Both the position numbers and the translations under genes were made by a program. From Neopestalotiopsis rosae (taxonomy: Eukaryota > Ascomycota > Sordariomycetes > Amphisphaeriales > Sporocadaceae), in contig JALGAS010000009.1 of the NCBI GenBank assembly GCA_023078685.1, forward strand, positions 868,001 through 932,000: 64,000 bases of DNA. The letters run 5' to 3'. Below, piece by piece: positions 1 to 11,157 of the stretch (positions are counted from its first letter, which is position 1; each line of letters starts with the position of its first letter). Below the pieces are notes generated by a model. The model was not told where the DNA came from and ran no database searches. It saw nothing but the letters and a program-made list of their open reading frames with translations.

Positions 1-2185
1 TGGTGCTGGACTTTGAAGCGTCCTCATCGCCGACGGAGGACTCGACTCGGTCAATGAGAGACTCAAGCTGTTCCAAGACGTTACCGAGCTGGGTCTCCGT
101 CGTGGCGGGCATGCCAGTGCCGTAACCAAAGTCGACGCCAGCGTAGTTCTCGGGGGCCTGGTAGGCGGCTGTGCCCGAGATCACACCGTTGAGAGCACTG
201 GCGGCCACGACCTCGGGGCTGGCAAGGTATGCCAAAGCCTCGCGGGAACCCATTCTTCCCTTGAAGTTTCTGTTGGAAGCAGAAATTCCGACCTCGTTGG
301 GCTCCAAGAGACCAGTTCCCAATCCGATACAAGGGCCGCAAGAAGCAGGCAATTGGATAGCACCGGCCTCGAGCAGAGTCTGCCAGTTACCCGCATCCTC
401 TGCAATCTCCTGCTCACGAACCGAAGCTGCCGCAATGTACAGCTTAACGCCGTCTGCGATCTTGGGCACCTTGTCACCATTGGCCTTTGCGGCATCCTGG
501 AAGACCTTGGCGGCGGCGGCGATATCGGAAGCACGGCTATTGGTGCAAGAAACGATATAGGCCTTGTCGACCTTGATCTTTTGCGGGGCAAGCTCGCTCA
601 GAGGAGTCGAAACCTTGACGGAGTTGGGTCCCGAGACATAAGGAGAGAGCGAAGAGAGGTTCAGATAGAGTTGCTTGGCGTATTGGGCGTCGGGATCGGC
701 CTGGACGGGGTTGGCGTAAAGCTCGTCGACCTTCTCGTGTGTGATACGATCTTGAGTGGTCCGGTCTGGGAACATGGCGGCCTCGGTAGCCTTGTATCGA
801 AGCCAGCGCTCCAGAGTCTGGTCAATTGGGAACTAATTGTGACATCGTTAGCCGGGGTCTGCCGCAATCATCAATTGATAGGCCATGGACAAACCATTGC
901 AGAAAGCGCAGACCATTCGGTGGACATGTTACTGATTGTCAGTCTGTTGTCAACCGAGATACTGGCCATTGTCTCCTCGGAGCCGGCAAACTCGACGGCG
1001 TGGTTAAGCACATCGCTTTGGAAAAGTCCACACAGCGCAACGATGACGTCCTTTCCAGTGACCCCCGGAGGCAAGACTCCTGTCAAGTTGACCTTGGCAA
1101 CGGGAGGAATTTGGAACCAACTCTTGCCGGTCGCCCAGATACCGGCCGCATCTGTTCGTACTACAGCGGTTCCCTACAAGATGGTGAGTATGAGGGATCA
1201 GAGTTCATGGTAGATGCAACGTACGAGCGCACCGATTCCACCGTACATGTTACTGTGGGAATCACTGGCCACACACAGTTTTCCAGGCCAGACAAATAGC
1301 TCTTCAACCTGCACCGGTATTAGTAAATAGTATGCAGCAACCTTGCAGAAATCTAAATACTCACCATGACCTGGTGACCAATACCGTGACCAGCTGGGAA
1401 GAAAGGGACGCCATGTGTTTTCGCGAATGCCTCGATTTGCTCGTACTTCTTGAGGTTGGCCTCGGCTGGTAAGACAAGACATGTTAGCTCTTCTCGTTAC
1501 TCTATACGTATATAGAAAAGTCCAATAAGTGGCACATCAAAGAAATAAGGTCACTGCATCGGCCAATTGGGCATTGAATCATAGAGAATCAAGTCGCTCC
1601 TGAAATCTAAAATCAAGGATCACTTACTCTTTGTCTGCACATCGTGGTCAAGAGCGTAAACCATTTGGCTTGGGTTCTTGATCCGAGTAGCATTCATAGA
1701 CATGAATTTCTTGGCAATGGGCCAAGCTGGCGAGTCAATGTCAGCCTCTTGGTTTTCTCCCACAGTACTACGTATTATGATGACTACTCACTGTTGTCGT
1801 GAGACATGCATCTGTGCGGCTCGATTTGCACATAGTCGCCGCTGCGAACAATCTTTCCCTCGGGCAGACCAACAGCGTGAGCCTGGACAATCTTCTCGGT
1901 CAAGGTCTGCGGTGTTGACTTCTCGGTAACACTCCAGGGGAAACCGGTGCCCTGGTTCTGCGCAACATCGGCTCGCTTGGCGGTCGTTGTCTTGATCGAA
2001 CGGAGGCTCGCAGGCTGGGAAAATGACGTGCGCGCAACCACGCGCTGGCTGGTGATGCGACTGCTTGCTCGGGTGAGCGCTCGCGCCCACGGGGCAGCCG
2101 CTGCGACCTTGAGGGGGGAGAATTGTTAGCTTGGGAGTAGAATTGGGCAAAATACGCCAGAGAAACTTACTGATCTATACCACAT
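1..2185 (-). CDS. LYS4: Homoaconitase, mitochondrial (5' part of gene; 3' end beyond left edge)
   Basis: Homoaconitase interconverts homocitrate and homoisocitrate via homoaconitate in the alpha-aminoadipate lysine pathway of fungal mitochondria, using a 4Fe-4S cluster. Spliced minus-strand translation gives family signatures: RCMSHDNS near the N-terminus, [39 protein letters not shown] and [11 protein letters not shown], with cluster cysteines in the last two, then [11 protein letters not shown] chose the start at 2185: a 15-nt first exon (Met-Trp-Tyr-Arg-Ser) ends at a gtaagt donor, and the next exon starts at about 2109 after a ctaac branch point and pyrimidine tract. An in-frame stop just upstream of that acceptor rules out a simple longer exon. 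The N-terminus is rich in Ala, Arg and Ser, like a mitochondrial presequence. Further introns lie near 1790-1640, 1465-1370, 1200 and 840-900. The C-terminal swivel domain is cut at the edge. Confidence 0.93.
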
Positions 2186-3652
2186 GATACTCCAAAAGAC
2201 ACACGCAATGTCTCGCTGTGAATGACTTCAACTTCAACTTTTTTTGGCCTTTGGGAAACTTTGACAGGCCGAAGGCGGAAATACAGTGGGGCATTAGAAT
2301 TTGTAAATGCTCAACGCTGATATGCTGGCTCAAGCCAAAAGTGCATAAGCCTTCATAAGCCTTGTTATGCACATGCTGCTTACTACTCTATGCAACAATG
2401 AATTCGCCCGCCCTGGCACTTGGGCCACCGGTCGCGCTCCGATCTAAAGCAGCGTGAGCCGTGACCATGTCATTGTACCAGGTGCTGCTAGGGTGGAGCG
2501 TTCGCTTCTTTCACATGCTTTCGAAGTTGTCGCGCTCTATTCAATGTTGCCTTTTATTTTTTCTTCCTTTCTCAGTATACTTCCTTAGGCATGCGTTCCA
2601 AAGATATATCTAGAACCACCGAAGGACTCAATGGAAGGGGTTTCGGTATGTTGAAGGACGACTTGGAGTGCCTTTTGTCCCTCGCCGCTCTCGAATGTAC
2701 GTGCGGTTCGCTGTACATAATAGGGAAGGGTTGCAAGTCGTTTCCCCGTTTCCCTTACTCTTCTGAATCCACGCGGAAAGTCTCCGCGCATGACGGTGCA
2801 ATGACATGACTTGATGAGCGGCCCTACACCGCGACCGGGGTATGAGCAACGATCAACCATCATCATACTCGGGCCAATGCAATGTACATGTTTGAAGTTG
2901 CCCTCTATTCTTGCCCTTCTTATAAGCCAAAATATGATAAACGGGTTGGCTGCATACAGTGAACAAGCCAATATAGTTCGGATTTGTCGGGGAAATGGGA
3001 GTAGAGATTTTATCAACTTCCCTCGAGCTGTCAGGTGGCAATGTGGCATGGCATTTCATATACTTTGGTGAGATTCCGATCATATACGAAATCGGCCTCT
3101 TCCTGATCCCTATATATACATACACAACTGAGGAAAATTGGTGATATTTTCCTGGCAATGTTGCACAGTTTGCAACATGTATCGAGAGACATGACTATTG
3201 TCGAAATTGAATGCAAATATCTACCGCGCGACTTTGACGCAGAATGCCAAAGGGAGCAATGTAGCCGTCGACCATCCCTTTGGTCGTGGTCGCGAAAAAA
3301 ATCGACTCGACTGCCAATGTCTCAGTCTCCGCGCCGCGAAAGCAGCAGGATACCATTTGCCAACGTGGAGTCTTATTAGCATTCTTGGATCGCCAAGGAA
3401 ACCAGTACGCCCAGGAATTCGCCAAAGAAGAACGCGACTTGTTATTGTGTACAGTAAATGAAAGCGATTCAAATACCAGCCTGCATCTACTTCAGGCTTT
3501 CATCCACCTGTAACCTTGCATGTTCGTCTTCTCACGGGCCGTTTCGCGACTATACACCATATTCAGCCGGTAGGCTTGTCACTCATTTCCGTGTTTTCGT
3601 GTTTACTTCTATACTCTCTTTATCACATCTTGATTCGATTACTCATATCGAT
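2186..3652. other. Intergenic region between LYS4 and GH16 glucanase
   Basis: This 1.47-kb stretch lies between divergently transcribed genes and should hold both promoters. Only short open frames without recognisable domains are present. I see a short TA/CA-rich run near 3110-3125 and a pyrimidine-rich leader at about 3590-3650 before the glucanase. No gene is supported. Confidence 0.6.
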
Positions 3653-6003
3653 ATGGCTGCGGCTGCTTACACACTGTCACGTCACTTAGCTGGCAAGGAT
3701 TTGCTCAACAGCTTCGACTTCTTCAACGGAGAAGACCCAAGCAAAGGCTTTGTCAAGTGAGCAGGCTTGGCACAAACAGATATCGAGGCGAATTTGCTAA
3801 CAGCAAGGTAACAGCTATCAGGACAGAGACACTGCCCTCGCCCAGGGCCTCGTCTCTGTCGATGATTACAACGTCGTCCGCTTGGGAGTCGATAGCGCCA
3901 ATGTCTACAATGTCACATCGGACGAAGGCCGACCCAGCGTTCGTTTGACAAGCAAGGACTCCTGGAATGGAGGTCTCTTTATTGCCGACTTTAGCCGCAT
4001 GCCGTCCTCCGCTTGTGGTTCCTGGCCTGCTTTCTGGGCCTTGAACAATAATGGTGACTGGCCTGTCGGAGGTGAAATTGACATTATCGAGGGCCAGAAT
4101 GACGCGCAGACGAACATATTCGTTGCCCATACCGAGACAGGCTGCTCTCTTGGCTCCGAGGGATATGAAGGCAATGCGACCCGTGATGATTGCGGGCGTG
4201 ACCCTCTTGTGAGTTAATCAGTATCCTACATGAAGAGAGAAAATGTGCTGATGGCAGATTGTGCAGAACCGTGGTTGCACCGTCGTTGCTACCGATGACA
4301 ACTCCTATGGCGATTCATTCAATGCCAAAGGAGGCGGGGTCTATGCAATGGAGTGGACCGAAGATGGTATCAAGATCTGGCACTTTGCTCGTGGAAGTAT
4401 CCCTGATGATATTCGGTATCGTCCTCTGACGACCCCCGATCCTTCAACCTGGGGTACGCCTCAGGCTTTGTTTGGTGGACCGGCAGGGTCAAGTTGCGAC
4501 ACGGACAAATACTTCTACAACATGAGCCTTGCCATCAACATTGTGCGTTGAGTTGATACTACAATCCACACAAGATGCTAATGCTATACAGGACTTTTGC
4601 GGCGACTATGCTGGGACCTTTTGGGAGCAGAGCACCTGCTCAAAGACATACAATACTACATGTGAAGACTATGTTGCAAAGAACCCGTCGGCTTTCACAG
4701 ATCTGTAAGTCATGACCACATTCGTAGGCTCTCTCTTTTTCTTTTGCCCGAGACTAACATGATCACTCCAAGTGCCTGGGAGATCAACTACATTGACGTT
4801 TATTTGCAACCAGACAATACGACTGGGACAAACAGCACTCTTCCCCCCTTCCCAGCCAACGGAACTATCGCCAATAATACGGAGCCTACCAGTACCACGT
4901 CTTTCATGGTGGTAACACTCTCAACAATAGACCCCACTGCCATGCCAACTGGTGCCAATGGCGGTTTGGTTGACGACACCAACATTGACGGGTATACTCT
5001 TCTCGGTTGCTTTGGATCAACGGACGGCTATCCGACTTTTGAGCCTCTTGCCGACCTTCCCGACATGGACAACGAGGCATGTGTTGAGGCTTGCAAAGGC
5101 GCCAGCAAGAAGTATGCTGGAACTGCACTGTCGACTTGCTACTGTGCCGACTCCCTGGGCGACGCCTCATCCACCGACAACAGCCGGTGCTCCATTCCCT
5201 GCCCCGGCTGCTATCTCGAGACCTGCGGCGGATACGTCAATGGGACTGGCCCTGTTCAGGTTGGAACCGACAATGGTTTCAACTCCACAAACCCTGACAA
5301 CACCACGTCTCTGCTGCCGCGCTCAAAGTTTGGCCGCCGCGCCGCCCCCGCCGACCTTCTACTGACCATTTACGGTGACGTGACTGGCGATGTGCTGCCA
5401 CCGCCTCCTGGTATCGGTGGCGACAATGGCACCGATGCCGGCAGCGCCAACGGAACCATGACATTCGGCGCGACAGCAACCATCACCACGGCCCTCACCG
5501 TCACCTACACCACAATCTGCGCGACCAACCCAGCCGAGCTCGTGGTCCTCGAGTACTGCACGACTCTGACCCTTGAGAACTGCCCGACGGCCACGCCCTC
5601 GCCCTCGGGTCTCGGACCCATCACGCCCGGAAACGCAGTCGCCCTTGCATCCACGCCGTCCATTCCCATGACAACATGCGTAGAGACGTGCTCGGCGTGC
5701 GGCGAAAACGGCCAAAACACCATCACGCTCACCATCCCCGCGGCCGTGGCCACGGGCGGAGCCGACGTGGTAGTCACCGCGCTGACCGTCGTCTCCGTGG
5801 TGCCGCAGATCAACAACGGAAGCGAGAGCGCGGCCGCCGGTAACAACAATGGCAGCTACGCGGCTCCGGGCAACAACGCGTCGGCGCCGAACCCGGTGCA
5901 GATCAGTGTGCCGGTCATGGCCGGTGCCGACGGCTTGGCCGGACTTGTAGCCTGGGGCGTTATGCTCTGGCTGGGTGTCTTTGGTGTCGCTATGCTTCTA
6001 TAA
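3653..6003 (+). CDS. GH16 endo-beta-1,3(4)-glucanase with WSC domain and GPI-type tail
   Basis: This is a cell-wall beta-glucanase or transglycosylase-type enzyme. Five exons (3653-3756, 3815-4208, 4258-4542, 4592-4704, 4773-6003) join in frame to about 708 residues. The catalytic core carries the GH16 motif GEIDIIEG, where the first Glu is the nucleophile and the last the acid/base, preceded by the typical SWPAFWAL segment. A cysteine-rich WSC domain follows (from LLGCFGSTDGYPTFEP through about 5260; roughly 4998-5260). Then comes a Ser/Thr/Asn-rich linker and a hydrophobic C-terminus (AGLVAWGVMLWLGVFGVAML) typical of GPI attachment. The protein probably sits at the wall or membrane surface and remodels beta-glucan. 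The oddity is that the first exon (MAAAAYTLSRHL...) has no classical signal peptide although the C-terminus predicts secretion, so an upstream leader exon may have been missed. The spliced family assignment is firm. Confidence 0.9.
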
Positions 6004-6287
6004 ATCTGAGTTCTTGACATGATTATCATGACGGCTAGGATGGTGGAAAGTTGGGAATAGACAACATCATAAATATCGTTCATTGCTCCGAAGGAATCTG
6101 GTAAAGTTGGGGATATGTGTGGCTTCAACGATGACAAAGCACGACGAATCATTTGTCTGTAGTCTGTAACATAGTTTTGTTTCCGATTAACCTGATTAGA
6201 GTTTTAAGAGTAATAAACATTAAAGAGTAGGATTTTGGCGTCGCCTCGGGGAAGCTCGTGCTAAGTAAGAAAATATCATTTCCATTG

Positions 6288-7394
6288 TCATATGTCTACG
6301 ACAATTGGCGTCTGCTTCGTAAGCCTTCCAGTATTTCTATCCTGACATGCTGCGTTGACCATCAAGCCCCCGTTCCCAGTACCTCCCTGCATGAGGAAAT
6401 ACCAGACGAGACTGGTGAAACCGTAAAACATGACCTTGGTGATATCTATCCAACGGTAGCTCGGAATAATGTCGATGAGGGCTCTTGGGAGCACAGCTAC
6501 AATCTCGATTGGCAATTTGGTGATTAGCCAAGGCTGGCGTCCACACAATCGCTCGTATACACGCTGGCAGTCGTCCCAATACACAGGCTGGACGCCGCGA
6601 CCGCAATGTACATGGCCAAACACATGCAACTTGGGCTGGATGCGCCAAATATCCTTGAGCAGGCTTGGGCAGCCTAACCCGAGATCCAAATGATATGCCG
6701 GAGGTGTGTGGGTAACGAGGATCTCGGTTCCGCGGGGAATGGCATGGTTCCACGGGTCACTGCCGACATCGTACATGAAAGCATTGTTACGGTCGGCGCC
6801 GCATCTTGGTAGCCTTGACGACCCCCAGATGGTGATTCTGCGCCCCCCATCAAAGTCCAAGACTAGGGGTTCAGTAGTGTCCTGGGCGATTCCAGTGTCT
6901 AATAACTCAATACCCTTGAAATCTAAATTTGCTTTATTGTTGCGGAATCTATTTGTGGCACATGTAAGCTGATTGAGTTTACTTCTCATATCCAAGGCTT
7001 GACAAAGATGAGAAACGCACCTCCAGGTCTCGTCTAAATGGCAATCGTGGTTTCCTCCGATCAAGACTTTGTGCTCATGGCCAAGACTGGCCAGCCAGTC
7101 TATCTGTTTTTGGATGGCAGTAGCCGTGCCGCTATTCGTCAGGTCACCGGCGTGTATAAGCAGGTCGCCCTCGGGGACATTGTCCACAATCCCGTCGTGT
7201 GTATCAGATAGACAGACGACCCTGATGGGCCTCTTGTTCCGTGGTGGCCGTAGAGGAGAGCCTCGTACCCAGGTCACAAGCCAATATACGCAGAGCGCTA
7301 CTGCTTCCAAAGGCGAATTGAAAAGGTGATCCAGAATCGTGAAGCTCTCCCACTCATCCGAGCGACGGAGGCCGACCCTCTTCAAAAGACCCAT
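6288..7394 (-). CDS. Calcineurin-like metallophosphoesterase
   Basis: The protein carries the complete metal-binding motif set of the calcineurin-like phosphoesterase superfamily in order: CLSDTHD, HAGDLT, GGNHDCH, VTHTPP and GHVHCGRG. It resembles the fungal MPPED1/MPPED2-type single-domain enzymes. The substrate cannot be inferred. Read straight through it is 368 residues. A 72-nt segment at 7020-6949 starts with gtgcgt and ends in tag, and removing it keeps the frame and joins DETWR directly to FRNNKANLDF, giving 344 residues. I think this is a retained-looking in-frame intron. A hydrophobic stretch near residues 28-45 and another near 328-345 could be membrane-associated. It is convergent with the GH16 gene, with 284 bp between them. 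Confidence 0.88.
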   Translation of the reverse strand: MGLLKRVGLRRSDEWESFTILDHLFNSPLEAVALCVYWLVTWVRGSPLRPPRNKRPIRVVCLSDTHDGIVDNVPEGDLLIHAGDLTNSGTATAIQKQIDWLASLGHEHKVLIGGNHDCHLDETWRCVSHLCQALDMRSKLNQLTCATNRFRNNKANLDFKGIELLDTGIAQDTTEPLVLDFDGGRRITIWGSSRLPRCGADRNNAFMYDVGSDPWNHAIPRGTEILVTHTPPAYHLDLGLGCPSLLKDIWRIQPKLHVFGHVHCGRGVQPVYWDDCQRVYERLCGRQPWLITKLPIEIVAVLPRALIDIIPSYRWIDITKVMFYGFTSLVWYFLMQGGTGNGGLMVNAACQDRNTGRLTKQTPIVVDI

Positions 7395-8321
7395 TGTTTT
7401 GTCCAGTTGGTGGTGTAACGCAAGGCGGGAAGGGGGTTTGTATGAAGGTGAGCCTGGCCGGCAGGTAGTAAGCGGCTGCCAATCCCAGAATCCAGATCAG
7501 TCCCAAAGAAAATTGGCTAATCAGGTTCGAAACTTCAACGGTTGATAGAGTTTCAGGGCTTTCTTTGCCTTGAAAGCCTGTTTCTCAGCATATCAGTGCA
7601 GCTGTGTTACGTGCATGTAATTAACTTTAGTTAGGGGGAGATAATTCCTTCGCTGTTCATACAAAACTGCCCAGAGGTACCCTTTTATTCTGCGGGCACG
7701 GCAGGAACCTCCGAGATGAGCCAATCAGAAACTCTCAAGGGAACGCGTGCAACGTCACTGTCTTGAGTGCTAGCCGAGGAGGAACATGTAGTCAAAATGT
7801 TGAGGTGAGTTGAGCGGTGATGCGATTATATAAGAACGATTGACAAACTTGAATGCTTCCGGGGACTACAAGTGTAGACAGTACAGCTTAGATGTTCAGC
7901 ATAGTCGCGATTGTTCACTGAGAGGGTTACAGATGCAACGTAATGCACAGCTAGCAGATCTGCCACAAGGTTATGCGTATCTATGTCCAGTGAACAAGCT
8001 CACTGGAATGTTTGAGCTTAGCGAGTCTTTCCAAGATCTGTGTACGCTAAGATTAGCGGAATCTGCACGGGCCACACACCAGAACCAGGATGTCATGGAT
8101 CTTGCTTGGGGAAAGGGGGGCTGCGGGATGACGTTGATCGACGCTCAGCTTGCCCAGAAAGCTCCCCAAGCTTGAATTTCGAGAAATTCCACGGCTTCAT
8201 ATTGAGCCCAAAACATCGTCACCGAAACCTTCTCCCTCCATGACACTGGACCTTTCTTTCTCTCTCCTATAGACTCCTTCCTCGCTAATTTGGTCTTCTC
8301 GAAAAGACCGACGCCGCCAAC
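7395..8321. other. Intergenic, divergent promoters of phosphoesterase and TMEM16 gene
   Basis: This 0.93-kb region lies between divergent genes. It contains only short uninformative frames. A CT-rich leader (about 8225-8300) precedes the anoctamin start codon, as is common in fungal housekeeping promoters. Confidence 0.5.
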
Positions 8322-10881
8322 ATGTCGAGTCTTCGAGAGCTGTATGCCGCCGACGGCAATCGACCGGAGCTCAAGACTAACATGAAGTACGTGAATGATC
8401 CAAGAAGAAGCGCTTCGAGGACCCCTGTCCACTTGGCATGATTCCGTCGTTGACAATTTTCTGTATAGTGTCGACTTTGTTATCAACTACAAAATTCCTG
8501 CCGCTGGTAAATCAAATTACCCCTCTCTTGCTCTCTCTAGCAGAGTACAACTAACCTGTCGTAGAGAAGGACGAGGCCGAAGCAGGCTTCACACAGCTGA
8601 TTGAAGTTCTCACGAAAGCCGGTGTCGCCTCGGAAGTTCGCAGCGGCGTCGACAATACCTCGGTCCTCGTTTTTGTCAAGGTTGCGTCCGACCAATACCT
8701 CAAATCCAAAATATATAAAGAGCGAGTCCAAGATTGGCTCTATGGTGTCCGCATTACTGCTCCCGAGAAGGACGTCAACAAGGTCTTTGAAAATGAGCCC
8801 ATTAGCGAGGCCGAGCGCCTGCGAGTAGTCTACCTTCTCTTGACTCTGCCCAAGAATGATGGTGGAGCTGGCATTACTCCCAAGAAGGGCCCATGGAAGC
8901 ACGTCGATTCGATCTTCCCTCTGCACAACCACTCTTTCAATCGCCAATGGATCAAGCAGTGGAGCAGCAAGTCCGCGCTGAAGGAAGAAGATATCAGTGA
9001 GATTCGGGACAAATTTGGCGAGAAGATTGCCTTCTACTTTGCCTTCCTACAGTCTTACTTCTCTTTCCTGGTCTTTCCTGCAGCATTCGGCTTCGCCGCA
9101 TGGCTCATCCTTGGCCAGTATTCTTGGTTCTACGCTCTGGTCAACTCTCTTTGGTCTGTCATATTCTTTGAATACTGGAAGAAGAAGGAAGTCGATCTGG
9201 CAGTACAGTGGGGCGTCCGTGGTGTCTCTCGCATCCAACACCCTCGATCGAGCTACAAATGGGATCACGAGGCTGTTGATCCCATCACGAAAGAGCCAGT
9301 CAAGGTCTACTCGGCTCGCAAGCGCCTCCAGACACAGCTGCTCCAGGTTCCCTTTGCACTTGTGTGTCTTTTGATCCTGGGCGCTCTCTACGTATTTTGC
9401 TTCTCGATTGAGATATTTTTGGGCGAGATCTACAATGGACCCCTCAAGGCGTATCTGGTATGTTCATGATTATGGAGTACTGCTCACAAATTCTATTATA
9501 CTGACATCGCCAGACTTTCTTGCCAACCATCATCCTGACCGCGTTTACTCCAACCCTGTCTACCATTCTCAGTAACCTGGCTCAGAGACTGACAGATATG
9601 GAGAACTATCAAACCCATGACGGTGAGTCAAGCCAGAAAGTCCAGCACTTGGGTACAAAACTGACAGCTTTAAAGCCCATGAAGCTGCGCTTATTCAGAA
9701 GATCTTCGTGGTCAACTTCATTACTTCCTATATTCCACTTTTCTTGACAACATTCGTCTACATGCCATTTGGCAACCTTCTTGTGCCCTATCTGGACGTT
9801 TGGAGAGTCACGGCTGAGACCTTGTCCGCAAGTGAAAAGGTCACCACCCAAGGATTTAACATTAACCCCGATCGACTCAAGAAGCAAGTCATTTACTTCA
9901 CCGTCACTGCACAGGTTGTCAACTTTGCTTTGGAAACTTTGACACCTTATATTAAGCGCAAAGTATTCAAGAAGGTGAAGGAAGTTCAAACAGAAATGAC
10001 GCAAAAGAATGGCAAGCCCGTGTACAGTCCTCATGATGTTCCGGAGGAAGCAGCATTCTTGGCGCGTGTCCGCAACGAAGCCGAACTTGATGTCTATGAT
10101 GTTTCAGGAGATTACAGAGAAATGGTGGTCCAATTTGGTATGTCCAGACTGTTTCTTCTTGCTGCCGGCCAAAGCTAATCAACTTAGGTTACCTGTCTCT
10201 ATTTTCCGCTGTCTGGCCCCTGACCCCGGTCTCATTCTTAATTAATAACTGGGTAGAACTTCGTGGCGATGCCATGAAGATCTGCATCAGCAGCCAGAGA
10301 CCGATTCCCTGGAGAGCTGACTCTATTGGCCCTTGGATCACGGCTCTTGGCTTCTTGTCGTGGTTTGGAAGTCTGATCAGTTCTTCAATTGTGTACCTCT
10401 TTGCCAATGGTCCTGAAGGACCCGGCGGTGAGCCCTACAACATTTCCGGTTGGGGACTTCTTCTTAGTGTCCTCCTTGCCGAGCATTTCTACCTGGCAGT
10501 GCAATATGCCGTACGTCACGTACTCAACCAATTCGATAGCCCTGGACTTCAGAAGGAGAGAGCTGAGCGATTCTCCATGAGAAAACTCATGCTCGAGGAG
10601 ACCCTCGGTCATGACATCAACCTGGAGAAGCCGCTTCCCGATGTGCCAACCGGTGAGAAGATCACGAGAGCTGCTCTGGAGGAAGAGGCAAGGATAGCTT
10701 CAACTCGTGGACATGGAACACCCGAGGACGCGTAAGTGAAGAATCTCAAGACTCATGATGAACAAGCCTCTAATCAAGTCTTAGTTTCTGGCAACGTCAA
10801 CAAGGTATGGACGAGACCATTTCGGTTGGACGTAAACTCATTTCGAGCATGGTGGCTGCGAACCAAACGGCAAAGGCTTAG
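8322..10881 (+). CDS. TMEM16/anoctamin-family membrane protein (Ist2-like lipid scramblase)
   Basis: Seven exons (8322-8386, 8469-8506, 8565-9457, 9514-9622, 9676-10137, 10188-10731, 10785-10881) join in frame to 735 residues, the usual length for fungal TMEM16 scramblases. The cytosolic N-terminal ferredoxin-like domain runs to about residue 185. Multiple transmembrane segments follow, including the FEYWKKKEVDLAVQWG region and the conserved calcium-site helix segment LINNWVELRGDA, with further acidic residues in the following helices (LLAEHFYLAVQY). Such proteins form calcium-activated phospholipid scramblases in fungi; yeast Ist2 tethers ER to plasma membrane. The C-terminus is short and lacks the long basic tail of yeast Ist2, so scramblase activity is likelier than tethering. 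That last point is inference. Confidence 0.93.
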
Positions 10882-11157
10882 GTATCTGCCATGAACTTGC
10901 CGTGGAAGGGGCTGGAGGAAATCTTGGTTGGTTCAATGGCGTCCGCAATGGTTGATATTGTACTGGATTAACGATTGACGATGATGAAAGCAACAAAATT
11001 GGCGAGCGTGATGATATTTATCTTATTCTACATCGATGAATAAACGCATATACTTCCGTGTTATATACTTCCGTCTTGATGAATGGTGTATATTGGAACG
11101 TGCTTGTCACCAGTACGCTAACATGCACACGGGCCTGGTTATTCTGTCCACCCCGTC

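Noticed and set aside
353..1213. 286-residue plus-strand frame over LYS4
   Set aside because: Antisense to clear homoaconitase exons and without recognisable motifs.
4952..5365. 137-residue plus frame overlapping the glucanase WSC exon
   Set aside because: Out-of-frame shadow of the GH16-WSC exon.
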